Positions 1 to 11,717 of a stretch of DNA of 64,000 nucleotides are shown here, piece after piece. Each line of letters opens with the position of its first letter. The stretch's first letter is position 1. The position numbers and the translations under genes are program-made. The DNA comes from Ascochyta rabiei (taxonomy: Eukaryota > Ascomycota > Dothideomycetes > Pleosporales > Didymellaceae), in assembly GCF_004011695.2 (NCBI RefSeq), contig NC_082426.1:372001-436000 (forward strand), read 5' to 3'. The notes beneath the pieces were generated by a model, which searched no databases, had not been told where the DNA came from, and worked only from the letters and a program-made list of their open reading frames with translations.

Positions 1-670
1 ACACTTTATGCATCATCCACAGCTGAGCAAAACGAGCAAAAAATGCTGGCTGGTTAACCTGCATTCGCGCCTGTCGATCTCCACATAGGCAGACTTAGCC
101 TCCGAAGCTTGCCCACAGCCGGCAACGTGCGAGTAGTGGCGCCGTGCTCTGGATGCTGGCTGGCCCAGGCGAGTCCCCAGATGCGTTCTGGTGTGTGCTC
201 ACGGTGTCAGAGAGCTGCATGTGAGATGCGTGATTTGTTAGTCTGGAAAGTCCCAGAGGTAAAATTTAGCGAAGAGGGGCAGTCGGCGGACTGACCGTTG
301 CCACGTTCTCGACGTGCAGAAACTGTGTCGCCAAAGGGTACATGATCCAGGGAGCGAACGGTAGGTGGGGTGGGTTGCACAAGCGAGCACAGGTACATGC
401 CAGGGCAGCAAGTGGAGCCACGGAAGACTGCAACAACAATCATGTATAGATAAGCTACTGTAGAGACGGTAAAGCAATAACTCGTCCTCTTCCTCGAGGC
501 ACCGCAATTAGACAGGAGTGGGGTGTTCCACACGCCGTTCAAACAATAAGAGAAGGGTAATTCCAGCACCCACCTCCTCTGCACGATTCTCTCAAGTTGC
601 AAATGTCAGGAAGCTCCATATCCAAATGTCAAGAGGCAATGGCAGCGACCTTGAGCTGAGGGTGAGTAGC
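1..670. other. Left edge, no gene recognised
   Basis: Only short overlapping reading frames without recognisable domains are present. The last part probably holds the 3' untranslated region of the minus-strand eIF5 gene, which stops at 671. Confidence 0.6.
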
Positions 671-1915
671 CTACTCCGAGTCCTCTTCATCACTGTCCTC
701 CTGGTTCAGCCAGTCGTAAAACTGCTCGGCGGACTTGCGCACAGTCTTGCTGACCTTGAGGTCAACGTACTTCTTGCTAGCCTTTTGGCACCAGGGCTTG
801 AGGACCTCCTCAGTGACGAGATCGTTGTTGTAGACTTGGATCAGAATGGCGGAAACCTGGGGAATGAGCTCAGGCTTGTCGTTACCGACAAAGCGCTCAA
901 TACCTCCAAGGAAAGCCTTCTCGTGCTTCTCCGAGGTGATCAGCTTCTGCAGCATAGGGGCACGGGCCTCAATCTGCTTGACAATCTTCTCGCTGAAAAG
1001 GGTCTGAGGAATGACCGTCAAAGTGCGGTGCTTGGTCTCAATGCCGAGCTCCTTCGCCTTGAGGTAGATCTCGACGCTGTCCAGCTTTTCGACACCGCCC
1101 TTCTCCTTGGCAGTGTCGATGATCCACTTGCCGAAGATGTCGTACTCAGAAGCCTCGGCGTCATCCTCGCCCTCAATGACGAGAGCGCGCTTGAGGTCCT
1201 CGGGAAGATCCTGAGCACGGGCCTTGATGGCAGCCTCGGAAGTATCAATGTGCCACTCGACCTCCTTGACTTCGTCAATCTCTTCGGCACCCTCCTGGAT
1301 CTGACGAGTGAGCTCATCATCGCTGCCGGCCTCGATCTCCAATTCGCCGTTGTTGTCGTCGTCCTCAGCACTATCTCCAGGACTGCCTCCGTTCTGTGAG
1401 ACCTCCTCACCCCTGGCCTCAGCCTCCTTGCGAGCGCGACGCTCAGCCTTCTTGGTGGACTTGTCCTTCTTGCCCTTCTTGGGCTCGTTCTTCACGATAA
1501 AGGCAGAGAGCTTGAGACGAGGGTCGACTTCGGAGATCTTACCGCAAGCCTTGCAGTCGAGCGTGATGTTGCCATCCTTGATGTTGACCTCGGTTTCAGG
1601 GTTCTTGCACTTCTTGCAGAGAACGAACTTGGTGATGAAGCCATCGAGGTAGTCTTGGAGCTTGCTAGCGTCGTGAGCGCCATTGATGATCCAGCGGTCA
1701 TCATTGGGGTTGGTATTGGTCTGAGCGCCAAGCTCGAAACCAAAGTATTTGATGACGTGAGAAGGAGGGCGGGCAAGAGAGTTGGCAACGCTGGTCAGGT
1801 TGACAATGACGGTCTTGATGCCGTTGCCCTTGCCTTCAATCTTGGACTGTATGCGCTCCATCTTGTAGCGGTAGAAGGGGTCGGTGATATCGCGGCGAAT
1901 GTTGACGGTAGCCAT
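671..1915 (-). CDS. TIF5: Translation initiation factor eIF5
   Basis: Intronless 414-residue protein. eIF5 is the GTPase-activating protein for eIF2 in the 43S preinitiation complex and helps start-codon selection. Residues 1-150 match the N-terminal domain: FYRYKM carries Arg16, the equivalent of the GAP arginine finger (Arg15 in human), followed by EGKGNGIKT. A C-x2-C...C-x2-C zinc ribbon (CKKC and CKAC) lies near residues 98-125. A highly charged linker rich in K, E and D follows (about 140-215). The C-terminal W2/HEAT domain (about 240-410) ends in the acidic aromatic box YDWLNQEDSDEEDSE that binds eIF2-beta and eIF1. Length is normal for the family. The start is the first Met and gives the canonical N-terminus. 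The long plus-strand frame opposite it is an antisense shadow. Confidence 0.97.
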   Translation of the reverse strand: MATVNIRRDITDPFYRYKMERIQSKIEGKGNGIKTVIVNLTSVANSLARPPSHVIKYFGFELGAQTNTNPNDDRWIINGAHDASKLQDYLDGFITKFVLCKKCKNPETEVNIKDGNITLDCKACGKISEVDPRLKLSAFIVKNEPKKGKKDKSTKKAERRARKEAEARGEEVSQNGGSPGDSAEDDDNNGELEIEAGSDDELTRQIQEGAEEIDEVKEVEWHIDTSEAAIKARAQDLPEDLKRALVIEGEDDAEASEYDIFGKWIIDTAKEKGGVEKLDSVEIYLKAKELGIETKHRTLTVIPQTLFSEKIVKQIEARAPMLQKLITSEKHEKAFLGGIERFVGNDKPELIPQVSAILIQVYNNDLVTEEVLKPWCQKASKKYVDLKVSKTVRKSAEQFYDWLNQEDSDEEDSE

Positions 1916-3057
1916 GGTTGCGGTTGGGGGAGGGGGGAGGTAGTGTGTGTTGTTACTAGGGGTAGGACGAGCAGGTTGGGGTCAGGTCTGGTATGCGTAT
2001 GAAGGCTGTCAAAGACATGCAATGGCAGTCACTTGTGTGTGGTTGTGTGGTGTGGGACTCGAGGTCAGGCAGGCACAGTGTTAACCGTTGGTGGAGTGGT
2101 GAAGACTGCGCGGTATCCGCATACAGCGAAAATTTTGCAGTTTGGGGGGAGGTTCGACTCGGAAGGCGTGAAGTTGGCGCGAATACATATACCGCAGTTG
2201 TCGTTGTCGGCTCTGTGGTGCGGAGGGGTTGCTTTTGCGGTGCCTACAGGCGAATGTGGCGGTTCAGAAGAGTCGCGGACGTGCGACTTGTCAGGCGAGT
2301 TTGCGAGTGTTGTGCAGTGCGGGTACCAGTGATGGACACTGGGGAGGGCGATTTTGCCTGATGGATTTGCGCTGGGCGAAAGTGTGAGTGTGTGCGGGCT
2401 TGGAGGAGTCGAAGGCAAGGTTTTATGTGACAGTGGAGAAGCGTTCGTGGCTCGAGCGCACGCCAGTCCGCGGCCAATTGCAGCACCCACCGGGGACACC
2501 CAAGCAATCAGCAAAGCACAACACGTGTATCACAAACAACCCCTCGTCAAGCCGCAGTTTGCCCTTGGTTGCTACGCAGCCGCGTTGCTCTTCTGCTTGA
2601 GAAGAAAAAAGCACCACACGTACACATCATGTTCAGTGAGACACAAACCGTCCAGTTTCCAAGCGCCAATCACAAAGAATTTTCGCTAGCGACTGCAAAC
2701 GCCTGCCTAGAGCAAGCAGCACTGAGCACTGTTTCAGGAGCATCACACCCCATTGCCCATGTTACCGAATGTTACAGATTGCCGTTACACATGCTAGGAA
2801 CCCCGTCCACCACTGTCCCTGCGGAGCGTTTGGAGTATAGGTTAGCGAAATCGCAAGTTTTGATCAAATGCCGTCGTTTGCAGATGCTTCGTGCGTCCAA
2901 AGTCGTGCTAGAGCAGCAGCTGGGAACCGTTGACAACATCGCCGCCCGTGTGGGCTAGGCTGCCGTGCTGCAAAAGTCAACGTCACCTAACCCCCACAAC
3001 TTTTTAGACAAACAGATATCTGTGGTTGAGCGGAGAACTCGTCGCACATTCGCAGAA
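1916..3057. other. Divergent intergenic region eIF5 / THI6
   Basis: Shared upstream region of two divergent genes. Several frames of up to 149 codons overlap on both strands, but none shows a domain or consistent coding character. No TPP-riboswitch core was recognised here or in the THI6 intron. Confidence 0.5.
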
Positions 3058-4803
3058 ATGCCAGCCCAGGTCGATTATTCGCTGTACCTCGTGACCGATT
3101 CGACAGAAGCCATCTTGGGCTCAAGAGACCTGGTCGAAGTTGTCGAGCAAGCCTTGCTGGGAGGTCGGTTACGCTTTCCTCTATTCACTCCTGCATACTG
3201 ACCGACACCACTTCTATTTCCCCCGTTTGGCGTTGGTCCATTGACGATTCGTGCAGGTGTAACTATTGTTCAGTATAGGGACAAGACCAGCGACACAGGT
3301 GTACTCATCTCAACAGCCAAAAAGCTCCACGAGAAATGCAAGCAACATAAGATCCCCCTCCTCATCAATGACAGAGTTGATGTTGCACTCGCCGTGGGCT
3401 GCGAAGGCGTTCACCTCGGCCAAGATGACATGAACATTGTCGAAGCGCGTCGCATCTTAGGAGACGATAAGATCATTGGCGCCACAGTCTCGTCGATTGA
3501 GGAAGCCAGGATAGCTGTGGAAAGAGGCGCAGACTATCTGGGAATCGGAACTCTCTATGCTACCCAAACCAAGAAGAACACCAAGGATATCATCGGCGTA
3601 AACGGTATCAGGAAGATCTTGAGCTACCTCGACGAAGCAAATGAAAAGAGCAAGAACGTCAAGACTGTATGCATCGGCGGTATCAACGCATCCAACATCC
3701 AGCGCATCATCCACCAACTCTACGCTCCCCGTTCCCCATCTACAAAGCCCAAGACAATCGATGGCGCTGCCATCGTTTCCGCCATCGTTGGTGCTAGAGA
3801 CCCCAAGGAAGCATCTTCTCGTCTGCAACAGCTTATCAAATCTTCTCCTCCCTATTTCAAGTCGTCAGAACCCGTATTCTGGCTCGAGAAAAACGAAGAC
3901 GAAATAAGGGCTCTCGCATCAACAGCTGACAAGGCTACATCTGCAGTCCATACCAAATCCCCCCTCAGCCACAACATGACCAACCTCGTCGTTCAGAACT
4001 TCGCCGCAAATGTTGCCCTTGCCATCGGTGCTTCGCCCATTATGGCCAACTACGGCGAAGAAGCATGCGACTTATCTCGTCTCGGCGGTGCGCTGGTCGT
4101 AAACATGGGCACCGTCACGCCTGAAGGCCTTCTGAACTACAAAAAAGCAATCGCCGCGTACAATGCCGCTGGTGGACCGATTGTGCTCGATCCTGTAGGC
4201 GCTGGCGCGACCAGTGTGCGGCGCGATGCGCTAGGCCAGTTGCTAGGCGTGGGCTATTTTGATCTGATCAAGGGCAACGAGAGAGAAATCATGGCTGTTG
4301 CGCGCGCGAGTGGATTTACCCTCGATGATATCAGCCAGCAACGTGGGGTCGACAGCGGGGACTCCCTGTTCACTCTCCAACAGAGAGCGTATCTTGCGTC
4401 GAGAATTGCGCTGAGAGAGCGTAACATCGTGCTTATGACGGGCGCAACGGATGTCATCAGCGACGGCGTTCGTACGTACGCTATCAGCAACGGTCATGCG
4501 TACTTGGGAAAGATTACCGGGAGTGGGTGTACGCTTGGTACTACGCTGAGCGCCTACCTGGCCGCGTGGCCGCAGGATAAATTGCATGCTGCTGTTGCTG
4601 GAATTCTGCATTATGAGATTGCGGCTGAATATGCGGCGAGGAGAGAGGACGTCAAGGGGCCCGGGACATTTGTGCCTGCATTCATTGATGAGCTTTTTGC
4701 GAGAGGTGGAGTGGTTAGTGGGGGCCAAGAGAGCTGGGGCAAAGACATGAAAGTGGAATGCTTGAAAGATGTCCCTGATGCTGGCTTGCTGAAGGACGTG
4801 TAG
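3058..4803 (+). CDS. THI6: Bifunctional thiamine-phosphate synthase / hydroxyethylthiazole kinase
   Basis: Two exons, 3058-3163 and 3257-4803 (93-bp intron), give 550 residues. The N-terminal half is a ThiE TIM barrel that joins HMP-pyrophosphate and thiazole phosphate to thiamine phosphate. It shows VTIVQYRDK, LLINDRVDVALAVG, GVHLGQDDM, GATVSSIEEA, GIGTLYATQTKKNT and the phosphate-binding GGINASNI. The C-terminal half is a ThiM-type kinase of the ribokinase fold that phosphorylates hydroxyethylthiazole. It shows PLSHNMTNLVVQNFAAN, VLDPVGAGATSVRR, IKGNEREIMA and the anion-hole motif GSGCTLGTT. The same fusion is found in yeast Thi6. The start MPAQVDYSLYLVTD gives the usual first strand; an in-frame upstream Met at 2965 would add an unconserved leader. 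It converges with the next gene, with 69 bp between stops. Confidence 0.96.
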
Positions 4804-4872
4804 ATATCGATGTGGCTGCAGATGCTACATACTTTGTTGTACCATGGAGCTACGTCTCAATCTCCCAATGTC

Positions 4873-6132
4873 TTATCCGTCGACCTTGATCTTCATCCCG
4901 AAATCGTTTAGCACATCAACATACTGCTCACCCAGCGTGGCAGGCGTGAGTATGCCACCTCCAAGTCTTCCAGCCTCCGTTTCCTCGAGTCTGCCTCTTA
5001 GAATGACTTTCGCCGCAGCCGCCAATGTGATCGCTGTAGCTGCATACCCGCCATGCGCGCAGTCGATCTTCGCAGTAATTTTTTGACCACTGCCCTCGGC
5101 AACTCCCACACCACGGTAAGACAAGAAGTCGTTCTTCATGCTCTCCCTCGTCGGCCCCTCACCTGGTTTTGGGATCAAGAATCTTTTGATCAGCGGTGCG
5201 AGAATCCAGCGCGTGGGTGGCAGCGCAAGGAAGAGCCCTATAAGACCGAGAGCGACCTTGAAAGCGAAGCCGCTGAGAAGCGAGGTCGCGCGCATGTACT
5301 CGTTGAAACGGAAGCGGGGTCCGTATGCAGAAGATGTAGATGCGTATAATCCAGCAGATCGATGCACGATACATGTATCCACGCTCGCCATAGCGCCTGT
5401 AGTCTGCACGCCACCGAGTTCAGGAATCGAAGGGAGACCGAGGAGGCCTCCGCCTGGGTTGTCAACAACTTTGTCGGACTTGACAGAGCTGAGACTGTAA
5501 GGGTGCATGCTCTTCGCCAAATGACCCAGTGAGTAGTTGTTGAACAGCTCCAGCATAGTTAAGGTGGTGCCACCGCTGACGCCAGTCTTGAAATCATACA
5601 GTGTCATGATGACACGTTCGCAATCTGCTTGCAGCCTTTTTCGCACTGCACGGGCGAGAACATATGCCATGATGTCGGCGGGCACAGAGTCGAGGCCCGC
5701 CTCTGGAATGATGATGCTCTTGTTGGACTTCGCAAGTGTATCGTACTTGGCGACCATGTCGTAGATCCAGGGTACTTCGCCGGTAGAGTCCAGGTAGTGA
5801 GTACCGTTAGCGGCACACGCAGCAAGGACGGGCTCGCCGTAGTGCATGAAGGGACCAACAGTAGTGATGAGGAGTTTGGTCTTCGTCACGAGAGTGTTGA
5901 GTTGGTCTGGCTCAAGGTCGCAGGTTTCAACGTCTGGCAGCTTGCGGCTCGCACCGAGTTTCTTCAGCTCATCAATGACACCCTGCAACTTCTTCGCATT
6001 GCGTCCAGCGATTGCCCACTTCAGATCCTCAGGAAGGTGTGTACTGATCCATTCTGCGACCAGCTTTCCAGTGTATCCGGTAGCGCCGAGCAGGATGAGC
6101 TCATATTGGCGGTTGTTCTGTATCTGAGCCAT
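4873..6132 (-). CDS. Saccharopine dehydrogenase-like NAD(P)-binding oxidoreductase (SCCPDH family)
   Basis: Intronless, 419 residues from MAQIQNNRQYE; an in-frame Met at 6204 would add 24 residues. The N-terminal Rossmann fold has the dinucleotide motif LLGATGYTGKLVAEW, then WAIAGRNAKKL, and TTVGPFMHYGEPVLAACA with THYLDSTGEVPW, the signature of the eukaryotic saccharopine dehydrogenase-like and trans-acting enoyl reductase family. A hydrophobic stretch near residue 320 (ALGLIGLFLALPP) suggests membrane or lipid-droplet association, as for human SCCPDH. It lacks the lysine-pathway domains, so it is not a true saccharopine dehydrogenase. Substrate is unknown; a lipid role is inference. Confidence 0.85.
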   Translation of the reverse strand: MAQIQNNRQYELILLGATGYTGKLVAEWISTHLPEDLKWAIAGRNAKKLQGVIDELKKLGASRKLPDVETCDLEPDQLNTLVTKTKLLITTVGPFMHYGEPVLAACAANGTHYLDSTGEVPWIYDMVAKYDTLAKSNKSIIIPEAGLDSVPADIMAYVLARAVRKRLQADCERVIMTLYDFKTGVSGGTTLTMLELFNNYSLGHLAKSMHPYSLSSVKSDKVVDNPGGGLLGLPSIPELGGVQTTGAMASVDTCIVHRSAGLYASTSSAYGPRFRFNEYMRATSLLSGFAFKVALGLIGLFLALPPTRWILAPLIKRFLIPKPGEGPTRESMKNDFLSYRGVGVAEGSGQKITAKIDCAHGGYAATAITLAAAAKVILRGRLEETEAGRLGGGILTPATLGEQYVDVLNDFGMKIKVDG

Positions 6133-7822
6133 GTCGTCTTCAATCGTTCTTGATGCGAACGAGTACTGCGCAGCTAGATGAGGTTTGACGAAGAGGTGGG
6201 ACATCGGAGAGGCAGAACTTCTCCCTTACTCGCAAACTTCGAACGTCGGACGAAGCTCTACATGTGGAAGGCCGATGAAGTCATGTACCGAGGCAGGAGG
6301 CCAAGCGCCTTATTGCGTACTCTGGAGGTTTCCACAACGCCACACAATGTACTCATTAACGTATGGTGACATGTGATAGTCTTAGGATACATTGAACAGC
6401 ATCTTTGCCTCTAATAGGAGTACAGTGTAAAATAAGTCTGTACAAAATACACCGTGATATGACCATTTCAGGCTATGACTAGTGTAGTTAGCCTGCCAAG
6501 GCCAACCGAGAAAGCGCGCACATCGACAACGAGACGCTGTCTCACTATCATCACAAACCTGAACATTGGGTTCGCACATTGCTCGTTTGCGCGACCGAAG
6601 CTTACTCAGGAGGCTGATCAGCGTATTCCCTCCTGCGTTACGAAGACCAGATAGGCAGAAACTCGGAGAGACGTTTGGAGGGGTCGATTCGTCCACCGAT
6701 CCATGAATGTTTCTGCAGCGTCGCTGACAGTCTGAAGACTCGCAGGCCAAAGAAGACGACTGTCTGGGTGCATATTGATCTCCCAGTAGAGGCAACATTT
6801 GCCGGCTTCCAGCAAGACGAATCTTTCGTGCCGAACGGCTGCCATCCGGCGCGTACACAGTCGCAAAGCATTTAGATGTAGAAATACAAGAACCATACGT
6901 TTCCACACAATCTACCCAGAGGACTCCAGATCGGCGAGTTGCGCAACGAAAACGTATCGATAGTACCTATGGTCTTCACCATCGGCCTTGCTTCGATCCG
7001 CATCGATCCGCCTCGAGCTTCTACCTACACTGCTTACATTGAGCACGCGTGAAGTCTCAGCGATCTGAGCAACGACTCCCGATAACAAGCTTGCGTAGAT
7101 ACAGAAAACGAGTGCTGGTTTTGGGACCGTGGATGCCTGCTAGCAAGCAGACGCCTGCAAGACCCGAGTATCTCGCAATACGTCTCACGTTGTCACAAAA
7201 TGGCGAGACCGGATGACTTGCTATCTAAGTAGTGAGAAACGCCTGCGGACGCGATTACCTTGATCCGCAATCCCCACCAAGTGGAAATGTATATCGTATA
7301 AGAAGCCGATTGAGCGCGATATCACAAGCAGTTGGTTGACCCGTGCGGTTCCAGCGTTGTCACGGAGCTCTTGAACCACGAAGGCAACGAACCTGAAACA
7401 TGTTTGCATTCCAAGCATCCACCCAGTGATTCCGACAAGTCATATGGCTCATCCATTTGGAGCGCTGTGACACGTGGTAAGGTAAGCCTACAGATTCGAC
7501 GGCTGATGCGCTGTGAAAGAGTGCGTCATCGACAGGACGATATTGTTTGGACTAGGAAATATTTTCGACTTCAAGAACACGCGCATCCACTTGACAAAAC
7601 ACCTCGAAGGCGTACATCACGAGTCTCGCAGAGTTGCGCTACTGCCTGTGGTGTGTGGCTGATGCAGGGTGGGAAGGTCGATGAGGATCCATGCATTAGC
7701 CAAGCCGCTAGCTGCCGTACTTAAGCCCGCCGCCCCTCCGTCTCTCGACCTTCTCCATCGTCAACTTATGAATCGCGTCGAACAACCTTTCCTTTCTTCC
7801 TCTTCTTCGAACTTTCAAAATA
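6133..7822. other. 1.7-kb intergenic region, no gene recognised
   Basis: Between divergently transcribed genes. The longest frames (6382-6906 minus, 7332-7724 plus) encode Cys/Arg/Ser-rich sequence with no domain and no plausible splice partners. No repeat or mobile-element feature was seen. The last 100 bases before 7823 are pyrimidine-rich and probably form the leader of the RING/PHD gene. Confidence 0.5.
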
Positions 7823-9923
7823 ATGGCCGAGACTTGTATAGTCTGCCTTGGCGATCTCGTCCACCCCGACGAAGGTCCTCCCGCTACCGAGTTGCCATCA
7901 GCAATCGACTCGCTTACAGATGGGCTTGATGCCAACCCTGGTAAACCGGATGCATTCACCACGGTAGCTCCGGAACAACCAAAGGTCGACGAGATGGTTG
8001 CACACCTGCTGCCATGCGGCCACAATTTACACAACGACTGCCTCAAACCCTGGGTGGAGAGAGCCAACAGCTGTCCGATCTGCCGAGCCAGCTTCAACAT
8101 GGTCGAGCTCAGTGCGCGTGTAGGAGGTATGTCAACTTGCGATATTACGAAACGACGAGCTGCGATAGTAGCTGCCTTGCAGTCGCCTAGCAGCCACCCA
8201 GCTACTAGCTAAATAGTCAGTCAGACTCGACTCAATCCTTACCCCATCATATGTCACTGCGGTTTCGTGCAGTACATACAGGAGCCCTACTAATTTCACT
8301 ATAGGCCCAAAACTATCCGAGTATGCTGTTAAAGAGAAGCAACAAGTCGCCGACATCGACCCTTCCATGATCGTCGACGAGGACTACGCCCTCGAGGATG
8401 ACGGAAGCTATGACGCATGCATGGTGTGTGATGAGTTTGGCGATGCATCACAGCTCATGTTCTGCCACAGCTGCGAGCAGCTCTGCCACGTGTTCTGCGC
8501 CGGTCTTGACGAGATGCCGATACGCGGCGCCTGGTACTGTCAAGGCTGTATGGAAAACCCGGCGCTTCTTGAGGCGGCAACCCGCCGGCGAACCAATCCA
8601 CGGGGCCCTGCAGCCTGGATCAGTGGACGCAGCCGTGTCCCTCGACACAATCGAGCTCCAGATGAATGGGTTGGGGTGTGGCAGAGCGTATGGAATCGAC
8701 TGCAATGGGACATTGACTTTCCTTTCGAGGATGAAGACCAGTCTGAAAACCAGTCCGAATTTCTAAGACGGGAGGCTCACGAATGGGAACGACGTTTCGA
8801 GCTTGCTCGCCAGATGGGTGCTGGCACTCGATTTCGCGCCGCCGCCGACAACATTCACTCACGCCGCCGAGGCTCGAATCGATCCGCACGATCCACAAAT
8901 CGATCACTCCATCGTGAAGCGCCCAAGACACCTAGAGACCCAGAGTCACAAGAAGAGATCAGCGCTTGGAATCAATTCGAGAAGGCACGAAACCAGCTTG
9001 CGCAGTTGGGTGATGTTCCAGCGCCACCTGAAAGCACTACCAGCAGCCGACGAGGACGCAAGCGAAAATCTGTCGATTCCTCACCTGCAGGTGCCGAGTC
9101 CGCTGAACAGCAGCCAGAGCGCAAGCTGAAACGCCCACGAACCCGCCTGCACATCGATAGTGGAAGGGGCGAATCATCCTCTGCGGCAGCCCGCCGCAAC
9201 ACTACTACCCACGAAGGCGTTCAAGAGCCAGCCACGTCACCGCCAGCTGGCGAGTCGGCCAACGCTCCCGGATTTCTTGCTTCTCTACTACAAGAGGTCG
9301 AAGTTGACCGTTTCGCAGAGCGCGACAGAGAGATCGCCGCCCCACAACCCAAGCGCATTATTGTGGAGCGAGCTTGCTCACCCCAGAACTCGTCTCCCGG
9401 TCTATCACCGGTGTACCAGCAACCCCGTGCTGGTTTGACGACACCGCCACCTCTCAACCTCACACGCCCTAAGTCACCTGCAGAACATGATGAGGGCTCA
9501 CCAACGTATTCACCTTATTCACCTGCAGACGATGAGCGAGTCGGTCGTCGCAGGCTGACGCATCGTGCTGTGGGCCTCAGCAGCCCACCTCGGTCAAAGG
9601 ACTCGTCACCTTCGCGGCCGCCGACACTTTCTTACTCCACCAAGGCTGAGCTGCAGCGCATGGTGACTGCTGTTCTCAAGCCACTATATCTGAAGAAAGA
9701 GGTCACGAAGGAAGAATACACCGACGTTAATCGCGATGTCTCACGCTTGTTGTACGACAAAGTTGGTGATGCTGGCGCTGCTGCCCTGGCAGATCAAGAG
9801 ACTAGGGAGAAGTGGCAGCGTATGGCGAGCGACGAGGTTAATGGTGCTATCAAGTCATTGCGTACTGCTGATGTTGCAGCGTTGTCGCCTGCCGCTGATG
9901 AGTTTGCGTCATCGTCTTCGTGA
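7823..9923 (+). CDS. RING-PHD finger protein, PHRF1/Asr1-like E3 ubiquitin ligase
   Basis: Exons 7823-8126 and 8305-9923 (178-bp intron with GTATGT donor and CTAAT branch) give 640 residues. The N-terminus is a RING finger starting at CIVC (residues 5-8) and continuing LPCGHNLHNDCLKPW and SCPIC. About 60 residues later comes a PHD finger: ACMVCDEFGDASQLMFC, HSCEQLCHVFC and WYCQGC. RING followed by PHD is the order in human PHRF1 and yeast Asr1, which ubiquitylates RNA polymerase II. The middle is long, Ser/Pro/Arg-rich and probably disordered, with a KRKS-type basic nuclear signal near RRGRKRK. The C-terminal helices (AVLKPLYLKKEVTKEEYTDV) resemble the SRI-like polymerase-CTD binding tail of PHRF1. 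Nuclear function at transcribing polymerase is inferred from the family. Confidence 0.88.
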
Positions 9924-11717
9924 AAGCGTTCTACATACATCATCTTCTTGTTTTAGCGATTTGGGATACGGCGCATAGGTGAAACTAAGATACCATGGGA
10001 CTGGGGGCTATTGTATTGTAGATAATGTTTTATGATGAATGGAGACAAACCATAAGTCTAAGACAGCTCTCGCCTTTCCAAACATACTATTCCAAGATTC
10101 ATCAGCATCATTGAAGTGTGGCTGCTGACCAGCTTTAAAAGCGACGGCGAGTTTCAGGCGACAGGTCGCTGTAGTACGTTCCAGTACCGCCTGTCGAGGT
10201 CGCTAGTGGCATAATCACCTTACCAGCGTAGATCCTGCCGGACGCTTCGGCACTACAAATTAGTAGCGTTTCGATTCTCAAGTTTACAAGGTAAGACTTT
10301 ATTTCTCCGTTGCTATAGCTGGAGCTTTGTAGGCAACCGTTCTTAGCTCAATCGTAGTCGTGACCAGCAAGCTGCGTAGAGGCCCAGAAACAGAAGAGCA
10401 CCTGGCTGTTGACTCATAGAACGAAGAAGAGAACTGTCATCCCTGCTCCACAATATGAGAAGACCCCTAGGGCAGTAATTTTCGGAGTTGAAACATACTA
10501 CTATTAGAAACCGACTCCAACATCTAGTCACAGTCACACCGACATTTGGTATAGTGATACGAACTTTACGTGTCAACCTTACCAAGTGACACACCCATAC
10601 AGATCACTACTGACTGAGTGCGAGATCTCGTCTCGAACCATCGTATCATGGACCTACTGAACCTACTAGCTAGCTGAGCAGCTCACTGAGCTGAGGAGAG
10701 GCGATTGTGAGTCTCGATCAGACTAGGAAGTCGCTCGCGCCTCAGGTTGTACCAGTCGCTCATTGAACGACTGGGTAACACTCGCTGAGGAATTTTCGAG
10801 TCAATAATCGACAAACATCTTTAGTGCTAACGGACACAGCGGAATATGTTGCACCTGCCCAGTTCTTCAGGATTCCCCAAAATCGGAAGCGTTTGCAGAA
10901 ACTATAGAACGCAATTTGAATCACCAGTCGTCATTGTGACATACAGAGCACAATTTCCGCCGATAGTCGTAATTGCCCTTTTCGTCGACCACCCAGCCAG
11001 CAAGCTTCCGTGAAAACTTTTGCGTGAACATCAATCACCCAATGCACATACTCACCAGTACTTTCGACTCCTGGTTTCCAGGATGTGTATGCCCGACAGA
11101 TGGTATTCACTCTCCGGCTCGGCTCTCTTGGAAGGTGAGGCTGTGAACCATGGTGCTGCGTTCTTGGGGTCGAATTGTACTGAAGGTCATGTCAGAGACG
11201 ACTGCGAGACTAAACTATTCTCATACCTCACGAGTAGCCCGTATCGATTTGAAATCCCAATACTGATGGTACGTAGCTGGCAGCCTGCGGGGTCAATTGT
11301 AGGCGCAGCAGTCAGTCTGTAGAATTCTACAACCCTCAGTCTTGAAACGAGCTCTCTTGTGTTCTTGAGTGGCTTCGATGCGGTATTTGCTCGGATCGCT
11401 CTCTCAAGTCGCTCACTCAGACCGTAGTGCTTGCGTCCGCTGTTTACTCTATCACCTTGCTCATTTCAATGCACACAAACTCTTTCACCTTTGACCAGCG
11501 TCGCGCTAGGGCCATCCTCCCCTTACACTCCTGCTATATATGACATCCATCTGCCCCACCATTTCTCCAGCTTCTTCTTCCTCCCCTTCATCCCTACTTC
11601 TCTTCTTACGAGCAACGTACAGCATTCATCTCACAGAGTCTCATTAAAGCAAGCAAGTCTCAGAGTTAAGCTACAAGTACTTGAATCTTCAACATCTCGA
11701 GATAAACACTAAGTTTC
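9924..11717. other. 1.8-kb intergenic region, no gene recognised
   Basis: No frame longer than about 100 codons and no protein-like sequence. The part near 10660-10700 is rich in CTAG/AGCT-type words. The last 300 bases are pyrimidine-rich, as expected for a promoter and leader of the downstream GTPase gene. Confidence 0.45.

Noticed and set aside
518..1399. Long plus-strand frame of 293 codons
   Set aside because: It is the antisense of the well-supported eIF5 gene and has no domain.
3164..3256. TPP riboswitch in the THI6 intron or leader
   Set aside because: The conserved CUGAGA and ACCUGA-type cores are absent; fungal TPP riboswitches are usually in other thiamine genes.
6382..6906. 174-codon minus-strand frame
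   Set aside because: No domain and several competing frames on both strands; composition not protein-like.
7332..7724. 130-codon plus-strand frame
   Set aside because: No domain; lies in the upstream region of the RING/PHD gene.
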